Assembly: GCA_014084085.1 (NCBI GenBank)
Contig: NPFB01000018.1
Location: 59,797-123,796, forward strand
Reading direction: 5' to 3'
DNA length: 64,000 nucleotides
Origin: Hondaea fermentalgiana
Lineage: Eukaryota; Sar; Bigyra; Thraustochytrida; Thraustochytriidae
Below, one piece after another: positions 56,223 through 64,000 of the stretch; position 1 is the stretch's first letter, and the number at the start of each line of letters is the position of its first letter. The notes below the pieces were generated by a model that saw only the letters and a program-made list of their open reading frames with translations, searched no databases and was not told the DNA's origin. The position numbers were made by a program, and so were the translations under genes.

Positions 56223-59200
56223 ATGGAGAGTAACGAGGATGCTCGCGTTGAGATTGATCGCACGCGACATCTCCAGCGCGCCATGAGCTTGGACAAGATG
56301 CCCGCTGTCCCTGGTCTTCGACCTCCGTGCAAAGAGGGAGGAAACCCTCTTGGTCATTTCCGACGAAGCAATGCTGTCCTTCAAGCTGACGCCGCTGCAA
56401 AGCTTGTCTCCAACAGACCCAAACTCGTATCTCTCGGCAAGGCGCCCACGCCGAATGCCAGCCTCACAGAGCTGGAAGACCACAAGACAGCGCTGCTCGA
56501 GCAGTACAAATCCGTAGAAGAGCAATTAGCCATCAAGCGTGAGCTGACGTCTGCAGATAAAAAAGGTGGCCGAGTCGGTCGAACCGACAGTAGTGACTCT
56601 CTTTTGCACTGCAAGTCAACGCCAAACCTTCGTGTGCAGCCGCGATGGCTCAAGCACGACAAGGACGTGCTGCGATTCTTTACGTTCTTCCGTGAACCAG
56701 TTTTCGAAAGCGCGCTCGAGACCTTTCGCATTCGACGCTGTGAGCTGCTCTACTTTCTCGAAAACGGCGACGTGGCCGTGAACGAGCCCAAAGAACAAAA
56801 CTCAGGGCTCCCTCAAGGAGTGCTTGTCAAGCGTATGCCACTCACGCACGAGGACGGATCTACTTTTGACCCGACAGAATTTTGCATTGGCCAAGAGCTT
56901 TCCATTTTCCGCGTGCGCTACCGAATCGTTGACGTCGACGAGAAAACCCGTCTGTGGCTTGCCGAGAGGGGCATCGAGGCTGGCGCTCCTGAGCCGTACC
57001 CCGAGGACCCTCATCGCCGCATGCTATCGCGTGCCGGAATCGGAAACAAAAACACATCCATCCCAGCACTGCAAGGCCAGCAACTTGGCGATCACGCCGA
57101 GCCTCCCTCCGACGGCGCTGGCAGCATGGCGCCTAGCAAGGGGACCCTGCGCATTTCTTGCGTGTGGGACGACAGCTCGCGCCTGTATGGCGACAAGCAC
57201 TTTTTCCAGCTCAACTACTACCTTGCTGATGACACGATTGCCATCTACGAGGTTGGCGTCGCTTCCACCCTCTATAAGCGAAGCAAATTACTGGTTGACA
57301 AGGAAAACCTGACCAAGGGCTTTGTGCAGCCAAGTGACCTTGTCTGCGGCCGCTACATCGCGTGCAATGGTCGCAAGCTCTTGCTGCTCAAGTGTCTCGA
57401 TGAGTTCACGCGCGCGTACTTTCAACGCGTTTTTGGTATTTCGCAACCTATGGTCGACGTAGCCAAACCTCCCGCAAAGGTCGTGACCAAGGTCATCCCG
57501 CCCTACAATGGCTGGGGCTCCGAGGCGGATTCGCTGGCCAACTGCATCAATCTCGTGCCCAAGGCTGTGACACAGGATTTGCACCGATACCTGAACAATT
57601 CGGGCAAGGTGCTCAAGTTCTCGGCCTGCCTGGTTGCCCCTAAACCCGAGGACGAGGGCCGAAAGTTCCTCATCAGCTACTACATGGACGATGACACATG
57701 TGCGATCTACGAGCCCCCGATCCCGAACTCTGGTATCGTCGGAGGCAAATTTCTTGCTCGCGGCCGCTACAAGAAGCCCGTGCTTGAAAAGAAGATCATC
57801 GACGTCGCCGCGCAGCAATCTCTCAAGGACGCCATTCTCGAAAAGATCCAGTCGAGAATGGTTGGTGGGCCGTATGGTCTCTTGCGCGCCTTTCGCAAGT
57901 TTGGGACGGATGAGCACGGTTGCATCAGCTTTGACAACTTTCGTATCGGCCTACGGTCCATTGGCGTTCTTCCTGCAGCGTTTGCGGATGAAGAGCTCCG
58001 GGCGCTCTTCAGTATGTACGATCACTCTGGGGACGATGCGATCGACTATAAAGAGTTCGTTGAACAGGTCATGCAGGACAAGGCCGTGGCTGCAAACGCC
58101 TCGCGGTACTCTGCGCGCTACATTCGCTCTTCAGACTTTTACATTGGCACCCGCATTCAGTTCATGTTCCCGCAGACGGGTGCCTGCACACAAGAGTTTG
58201 AAATTACCAGCGCCGACAAGGACACGCTCGACCTCATGGAGGACCATCCAGACCTTTTCCCGCAAAGTAACGTCGAGGTGATCGCCACCATGCTCGCCGA
58301 GGTCCTTGAAGAGAACCACGTCAACGTCACCGAGGCCTTTCGGGTCATTGACAGGGAGAACAAGGGCTACATCCATCCTTCCCAACTCGGAGAGCTCGTG
58401 GCCAAATGGGCTCTCGACTTTGGACTCATCGGGGAACAGCTTACCAAGCATGAACGCCTCACCCTCGTTCGTCACTACGACCGCGATGGTGACGGTCGCA
58501 TCTACTACCACGAGTTTGCGGCGGCACTGCGCAAATCTAAACCACTCTACAGCTCCGGGATGGGAAGCACAGAGCGTGTCACAAAAGCTGGATCGCCCGT
58601 TGCGGCTACCTTTGAGGCGGCAACTTCGGCGCTCTTTCAAAAGCTGTCCACGTTACGGAATGCGCAAACCAACCTTTTTGCCAAGTTCAAGGAGATTGAC
58701 GAGAATGGGTCGGGCGCGGTTTCATGGGACGAATTCCGCAATATGCTCCGCCGTTTCGACATTTATCTGAACAACGAGAGAGACAAACTCACGCTCATGC
58801 GTCTTTTTGATGTTGACGCCGATGGACTCATTCGATATGAGGAGCTCCTTGAAGCTGTCATGTCGGGACAGCTTCCAAACGCCGCTGGTAGCGATGGCGC
58901 AGAGGGTCCCGATGGCGGCGACCCAGCCGACATTCTCAAGTACGAGGCCGTCGTGCAGGCTGCACAGGAGCGCGAGGACGCAACCGACCGTCTGCGCGCG
59001 CTCATGCATGTGTTCAATGCGGCCTTTTCACGCCGCCGTCATCAGCTACTCAAGGCGCTTTCATCGTATGACATTGACAATCATGGGCTGATTTCGAAGG
59101 CGAACTTTCTTCTCGCAATCAACGCCACCAACCCAGATTTTCCGTCTTCCGTGCGCGATCAAATCGTCGACTACGTCTTCCGTGTCGTTCCTGTTCCCGC

Positions 59201-59330
59201 CCTTGGAATCGCGCCTCCGGGCGCTGGAACAACGCCCAATTTGGACTATCGTGCCTTTGTTGAAACCATGCTCACGCAGGACATCCCACGAGCAACAGCT
59301 CTCTACGGAGATTTGCAGACGAGTTCTTAG
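56223..59330 (+). CDS. EFHC1: Flagellar DM10/EF-hand protein, EFHC1/Rib72-like
   Basis: The product is 1035 residues. Three DM10 domains are visible: residues about 144-255 (RFFTFFREPVFESALETFRIRR, FCIGQELSIFRVRYRIVDVD), about 305-405 (HFFQLNYYLADDTIAIYEV) and about 460-525 (KFLISYYMDDDTCAIYEPP). Triple DM10 followed by EF-hands is the plan of EFHC1/EFHC2/Rib72, microtubule inner proteins of axonemal doublets. The C-terminal half has about seven EF-hand-like loops near residues 560, 599, 709, 752, 825, 862 and 949. Those at 752 (DRDGDGRIYYHE) and 862 (DVDADGLIRYEE) look fully competent for calcium; that at 949 looks degenerate. The protein is longer than typical Rib72 because of this array. 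It implies a flagellated stage such as zoospores. ACCATGG surrounds the start. Confidence 0.92.
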   Translation: MESNEDARVEIDRTRHLQRAMSLDKMPAVPGLRPPCKEGGNPLGHFRRSNAVLQADAAAKLVSNRPKLVSLGKAPTPNASLTELEDHKTALLEQYKSVEEQLAIKRELTSADKKGGRVGRTDSSDSLLHCKSTPNLRVQPRWLKHDKDVLRFFTFFREPVFESALETFRIRRCELLYFLENGDVAVNEPKEQNSGLPQGVLVKRMPLTHEDGSTFDPTEFCIGQELSIFRVRYRIVDVDEKTRLWLAERGIEAGAPEPYPEDPHRRMLSRAGIGNKNTSIPALQGQQLGDHAEPPSDGAGSMAPSKGTLRISCVWDDSSRLYGDKHFFQLNYYLADDTIAIYEVGVASTLYKRSKLLVDKENLTKGFVQPSDLVCGRYIACNGRKLLLLKCLDEFTRAYFQRVFGISQPMVDVAKPPAKVVTKVIPPYNGWGSEADSLANCINLVPKAVTQDLHRYLNNSGKVLKFSACLVAPKPEDEGRKFLISYYMDDDTCAIYEPPIPNSGIVGGKFLARGRYKKPVLEKKIIDVAAQQSLKDAILEKIQSRMVGGPYGLLRAFRKFGTDEHGCISFDNFRIGLRSIGVLPAAFADEELRALFSMYDHSGDDAIDYKEFVEQVMQDKAVAANASRYSARYIRSSDFYIGTRIQFMFPQTGACTQEFEITSADKDTLDLMEDHPDLFPQSNVEVIATMLAEVLEENHVNVTEAFRVIDRENKGYIHPSQLGELVAKWALDFGLIGEQLTKHERLTLVRHYDRDGDGRIYYHEFAAALRKSKPLYSSGMGSTERVTKAGSPVAATFEAATSALFQKLSTLRNAQTNLFAKFKEIDENGSGAVSWDEFRNMLRRFDIYLNNERDKLTLMRLFDVDADGLIRYEELLEAVMSGQLPNAAGSDGAEGPDGGDPADILKYEAVVQAAQEREDATDRLRALMHVFNAAFSRRRHQLLKALSSYDIDNHGLISKANFLLAINATNPDFPSSVRDQIVDYVFRVVPVPALGIAPPGAGTTPNLDYRAFVETMLTQDIPRATALYGDLQTSS

Positions 59331-59943
59331 ACAGTCCACGACCGGCTGCAGATCGCACAAGGCCTCGAGCAGCGTGCATTATCTAAAAATACAAGATGTT
59401 TTTTGAAAACTTTCCAAAAATGGCAAGAACAAGACGGATGCCTCCGTTCTCTGGGTGAGAAGGCCGACACCTCTGCTGCGAAACGTGCAGGAATCAAAAC
59501 AAACAGAGAACCGTGTTCCTTTTCTGGATGAGGATGACGAGACCACGATCAAATCTTAGATTGCCCTTTTCTTGCGCTTGCAATCTTGAGTTTTCCTTTG
59601 GCCTCACTGGCAGCGACGCTACGCCAAGAGATGGCGTCGTCAATGAAACTCACTGCATTCCTTTACAAGGCAAGCCGACTTTTTCCCATGACATCCTTCC
59701 CCGCGTCAATTCGTTTTTTTCGTTTTATTTTTATTTTTATTTTTTTAAAGGGCCTACAGACTCTCAAGGGGCTCTCGCACCTGTGCCGCAAATCCTTTCA
59801 TTCCTTGTCGTGCTCCTCAGGTCGGTGCGCAGCACGTGGAGCGCAAGAAAGCATCGCGCGCAGCAACAACACACGGGCGAACGGCGAGGCGGGCGCAGCG
59901 ACTAGAAGTCGCGCCGCCTCGTCCAAGCGGAAGCGTTGCCACC
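59331..59943. other. Intergenic region EFHC1-like/SEN1-like
   Basis: The 613 bases hold the EFHC1-like 3' end and the helicase promoter. A T-rich run with TTTTTATTTTTATTTT lies at about 59707-59746. The helicase frame is open upstream to a GTG at 59836, but no ATG is present before 59944. Confidence 0.5.
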
Positions 59944-60232
59944 ATGAACGCGAAGCGCAAGGTCGAGGAGAACGCCCACGATGACACCAAACGACCGAGG
60001 ACAGCGGCTGCGCTTGCAGATATCATCGACCTCACCGTCAGTAGCTTGGACTCGCCGCCCCCAGTAAAGGCTCCACCGAGGCAGGACGCCTTTCGATTGC
60101 CTCCTGAGCCGAGCAAGCCATCGTGGCAGGCAGCGGCGTCGCAGCCTCTGCCCAGTCAACCACCCCGACAGCAACATCATCAACAACAATCTCATCAACC
60201 TCCGCCGCAGCAACATTCGCAGCAGCAACATT

Positions 60233-60266
<34 letters not shown>

Positions 60267-63200
60267 GCTGCAGAGAACACTTCCGCACACGTGGAATGTA
60301 GCTCCTGCAAGTTCATCGAGACCACCTATCAACGTTACACCATCCTCGCAGTTGCCCCCCGGACATGCAAGCAGCAAAAATGAAGTCTCGGCTAGTGTGG
60401 CCGCCAAGACTGCAATGCTCACACCTCCGCCGTCGGCTGCGTCAGTGGCGGCGAAAAAGAAAGAGGAAGTTGCTCAAAAGCTTCGCATGCAGCGTGAACA
60501 AGCAAAAACCAAGGCGCAAGCTAAACCTACCTCATCATCGTCATCATCGTCTAAAAGTAGACCTGTTAGCAAGCGCCCCACCTCTGTGATGCCGCTGCTC
60601 GATCGAAGCCTTTCGGATCAGGACTTTGCCTCGTTTATCCGACGACGCGACACAGCTCCAAAAGAGCCTGCCGAAAGTTCGAAAAAGTTGCCGAGCTCTT
60701 CGGCGTCGACAACCTCCTCTTCTTCAGGGACCACGAGCAAGAGCAGCGCAAAAGATAGCGCAAAACCAAAGCGAAAGGGGCCGTTCAAACGACCCAAGCT
60801 TCGCCGAACGCAAAACGATTCATACTCGCGGTGGATGTCTGTACGAGTCCCAGTCTTTTTAGAAAGCTTTCTGACGTGGGACTTTACGCAAGAAGACCGC
60901 GAATTCTCTGGGAAGAAAGGCGGCAATGCCAGTAGCAACTCCAATAGTAAGCGCAATCGTCACCAGCAAGACCATCACCGGCGACAAGTGCATGGGAAGC
61001 CTGTCGTTGGGTTTGCTGGGTCCACTGTCAAGGCAGCACCTCCAGCGCACGCTACCAACATGCAAGGCTACGGAAGCGATATGGTCCGCATCAACCCTTC
61101 TTCTCTGCGCGACGTCCCCTTGTCATTTCGATCTTCTCAAGAGTACGCTGAGGTTTTCCTGCCTCTCGTTCTTGAAGATGCGTTTGAGGAGGCTCGCGCA
61201 AGTCTTCGCACGGGCCGCATCGCCGACCGTCACTGCCCATGGTCAGCTCGAATTTTGCCAACCAAAAAAAAGCAGCCGGGCGGGCCATCATCGAGATCAT
61301 CAAGTACAGCAAGTGGGGCCGCTCTTCATACCCGAAACGAGTCCTCCACGGAAAACACATCTGACCGTCTAAAACCGGTCATGCTTCGTTTTGTGCTTCA
61401 CAAGTACACTTGCAAGTCCAAAGGTGAGGTCTCCCAGCATGAGCAAGAATTTGGGCGCCTGCCGCGGTATGACTTGGCTCGCGTCGCCGAAGCAGACTAT
61501 CTCAAGGCTCACGGTATACGCAAGCACCGCACAGTCGCACCGAGTGAGCTTTCTCAGGGCGATGTACTGATTTTGTCGTCTTCGCGAAAGTACTACGACA
61601 ATCGCGGCGTGCGCACGCGGGATCTCGCGCCTACTGCTGCTCTTGCTGTAGTACATGGCTCAAGTCGTGTCAGTTTTGCGCGTACTCCGCACGCTCAAGA
61701 TCCGACGGGGCGGTCTTATGAAATCGAGTGCCTCGTGCCTGTTACACTTCCGGTTAAGGCCGAGCTGCCAAGTTTTGTGTATGGATGGCGGCCTTCAAAC
61801 TGCATCACTTCGTGGCGAGAGTATGACGCCGTGGCCCAGGTCGTCAGCATGAATGGTGCCAAGTACCCTTTGCTCGAAACTTTGCTTGATGGCAAAGGTA
61901 AGCTCTCGCAAGCTGAGGCTGTAAAGCAACAGCAACAAGCGCAGCAAAATCCTACTGCCTCGGGCGACGAACCAGCAGACAACGTTACCGTTCCCGGGGT
62001 TGACCTGTCGCTTTTGCAGTATCTCGAGAGCACGTACAACCCAAGTCAGTTCAAGGCAATCATCAAGTCGGCTGCGAAGACGAAGGGTTTCACCTTGATT
62101 CAAGGGCCGCCTGGAACAGGCAAGACACACACACTCTTGGGCATCATCAATCTGCTGCATGTGAGCGTTTTCCAGCGCTATTATGACAGCCAATTGCTCA
62201 GCCCACACCTCGAGGAAGAACAGATCGGGAACGCTGGTGCGCCAGTCGTAAAAAGCGTACCAACAAGTCGTTTGTCCGAGATGGACCGTCTCGAGCAGAT
62301 GCCGCATATTCTTGTTACGGCGCCTTCCAACACGGCCGTGGACGGCATGGTAGAGAAAATCTACTCGCAGCAGTTTCGTGATGGACTTGGGCAAATGTAT
62401 ATTCCAGCCATGGTGCGCATTGGCAAACCAACGCAGGGAAACCACGAGAGTGCGTCGGTCTATCTCGACACACAGGTTGAAGATCTCATTCGCAAGCTGA
62501 GCTCAAACCCCCTCCAGCCGCTCAAAGAGAGAATCCAGGCCCTTGAGCTACGAGAAAAGGCTATCTTGGACGATGCCCCGCAGTTTCGTCATCGTGCAGA
62601 GTCTCTGGCCAAACAGATTCGCCAGAGTAAAGCGGCAAGTCTCAAGCACCTCGTGTGGATGGAGAACAACAAACAAAAGGCCACGATGGATCAAATTCTC
62701 GAGGAGCGACACAACGAGGCGATCCGCTTGGACCAATTGCCTGGCATGGAGGCCGATTATCGCAAGTTTGCTCAGCTCTTTCACACGGCACGCGAAAAAC
62801 TGCAGGCTTGCCGTCTTGAGCTGAGTCGCTGCCGCACCATCAACAGTGCGACCTCACCAGCATCCATGCGCGCCAAGTTACGGGAATCGGTGATGGAACA
62901 AGCGCAAATCTTCTTTGTCACGCTTAGTTCGAGCGCCTTGCGACAGATTCAAGAACTGCGCACTCGCTTTCGCTTTGAGGTCGTTGTTGTCGACGAGGCT
63001 GCGCAAGCCACTGAGCCAAGCGTACTCGTACCTCTGCAGCACCACGTAGATCACTGCGTTCTTGTCGGTGACCCGAAGCAGCTTCCCGCGACGGTTGTCT
63101 CTGATCGCGCCGCAAGTCACTACTTGCAGCAGAGCCTCTTTGAGCGTCTCCAGACGGCAGGTCACCCGAGCTACCTGCTGGACACCCAATATCGCTGCCA

Positions 63201-63867
63201 TCCGAAAATCTCGGCGTTCCCCTCGCGCGAATTTTACGCGGGTCGCCTCAAGGACGGTCCAAACGTGCTCGAGCCAGACTACGAGACGCCGGGCATTGCG
63301 CGCTTCTCAGTGTTCAATCCTCTTACCTTTTTGAATGTGTCAAGAGCACGCCAGTCAAGTTCGGGTGACTCGTTTCGTAACGAGGACGAAGCAGTTCTCG
63401 CGCTTAATTTGTACGAGACGCTGCGTTTCGTGCTTAAAAAGGACGAACTGACCGGTGATGTGGGGATTGGCATCATCACGCCTTACCGTGAGCAGCTTGA
63501 GCTCCTCCGGTCCAAGTTCAAGGATTACCGCAGCGACGAGAATTTGCAGCTCAATACTGTGGATGGTTTCCAGGGACGCGAGTTCGACGTCATCATCTTG
63601 TCTTGCGTCCGTTCGAGTGAAGTGGCGAGGCACGGACCGTATGGCCACGCTTCGTCGTCCAAGGCGAAGCGGCCGAGCATTGGATTTGTCAAGGATGCCC
63701 GCCGTCTCAACGTTGCCGTAACTCGTGCCAAGTTTTGCCTCATTGTCATTGGGCAGGATCGCACGCTACGTGTGTCGCCGCTTTGGGCGCGTTTCTTGGA
63801 CCATGTGCATGGTACGGGATCTTTTCTCGAAGTCATGGACGTGCACGCGGACCTTTTGCATTTGTGA
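59944..63867 (+). CDS. SEN1: SEN1/senataxin-like superfamily 1 helicase
   Basis: The product is 1307 residues from the ATG at 59944, which sits in a strong GCCACCATG context. The first 330 residues are disordered, with Gln-rich (about 77-116), Ser-rich and Lys/Arg-rich (KPKRKGPFKRPKLRR) tracts. The UPF1-like SF1B helicase core shows motif I GPPGTGKT (721-728), Ia VTAPSNTAVDGMV, motif II DEAA (1017-1020), III GDPKQLPATV, IV LDTQYRCHP, V DGFQGREFDVIILSCVR and VI RLNVAVTRAK. SEN1 and senataxin unwind RNA:DNA hybrids and terminate non-coding and some mRNA transcripts. The AQATEPSVLVPL and QLPATVVS variants fit SEN1 better than UPF1, and no UPF1 CH zinc domain is seen. A long coiled-coil insertion sits between motifs Ia and II (stalk). 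The protein is expected in the nucleus. Confidence 0.93.
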
Positions 63868-63978
63868 TTTCTGTTGGCTGTGTGTGTGCAATTGCCATGT
63901 ATGTTGAAGACTGAGGAGCACGGAGCCACGTCGTACGTGATACGCTTGCGCCTGTTTTCTTAACAGTGACGACCTTTA

Positions 63979-64000
63979 TTTTTTTTTGGGGGGGGGGGGG
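63979..64000. other. T9G13 homopolymer at the window end
   Basis: Nine T are followed by thirteen G at the extreme end, just after the helicase gene. The pattern resembles a sequencing or assembly end artefact, although a genuine G-run cannot be excluded from this window. Confidence 0.7.

Noticed and set aside
1..64000. tRNA, rRNA, CRISPR arrays, insertion sequences, viral genes
   Set aside because: By eye I found no cloverleaf with GGTTCGA-type T-arm, no rRNA core motifs, no spaced direct-repeat array, and no transposase, reverse transcriptase or capsid-like frames. A tRNAscan/Infernal run would be decisive.

Overview
The window looks like protist nuclear DNA, most likely a thraustochytrid-type stramenopile (Labyrinthulomycetes). 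This assignment is inference from gene content. The genes are densely packed on both strands, mostly without introns, and carry trinucleotide-repeat tracts coding for Asn, Ser, Glu and Gln. Intergenic DNA is low-complexity. The genes are eukaryotic: a nucleoporin, a mitochondrial carrier, cardiolipin synthase, a CCR4 deadenylase with a plant-type N-terminus, a flagellar EFHC1/Rib72-like protein, a TmcB-like PAS membrane protein, and PT-rich secreted proteins. Nothing suggests a plasmid, phage or bacterial segment. A 100-N assembly gap lies at 18065-18164.

Layout. 1-9 kb: MIF-like tautomerase (+), a membrane-anchored M11/gametolysin-like protease (-), an acylation-motif MAPKKK (+), mitochondrial cardiolipin synthase (-). 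9-17 kb: a 1581-residue TmcB-like PAS membrane protein (+) converging on a HEAT-repeat phosphatase-scaffold-like gene (-). 17-22 kb: low-complexity DNA and the gap, then a two-exon ubiquitin-specific protease (+) and a two-exon flavin-reductase-like gene (-). 22-33 kb: a multidomain type I membrane protein with a C-type lectin domain (+), a coiled-coil protein (-), a dolichyldiphosphatase-like PAP2 enzyme (-), a mitochondrial thiamine-pyrophosphate-carrier-like protein (+), a disordered/coiled-coil protein (-). 34-45 kb: a cathepsin-B-like protease without propeptide (+), FAHD1 (-), a 3-ketoacyl-CoA reductase (+), NUP62/NSP1 (+), an MFSD5-like transporter (-), CCR4 (-). 45-49 kb: 3.9 kb without a credible gene. 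49-56 kb: two paralogous secreted, probably GPI-anchored proteins (+) flanking a cyclase-family gene (-) and an SH3 protein (+). 56-64 kb: EFHC1/Rib72-like (+) and a SEN1/senataxin-like helicase (+). The window ends in T9G13.

The genes do not form a pathway. They mix housekeeping functions (mRNA decay, R-loop/termination helicase, nuclear pore, mitochondrial lipid and cofactor supply, fatty-acid elongation) with cell-surface and signalling functions. The most novel-looking item is the paralogous pair at 49062-50168 and 54392-55507. Each mature protein contains two copies of a four-cysteine module (C...C...WC...W[AG][YF]C) reminiscent of an expanded fibronectin-II/kringle-like fold, followed by a PT-rich stalk and a GPI-type tail.

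Where the longest open frame began at a non-ATG codon, I moved the start to the first plausible ATG and say so in the entry. The two introns were placed by hand from GT-AG sites that restore conserved family motifs.
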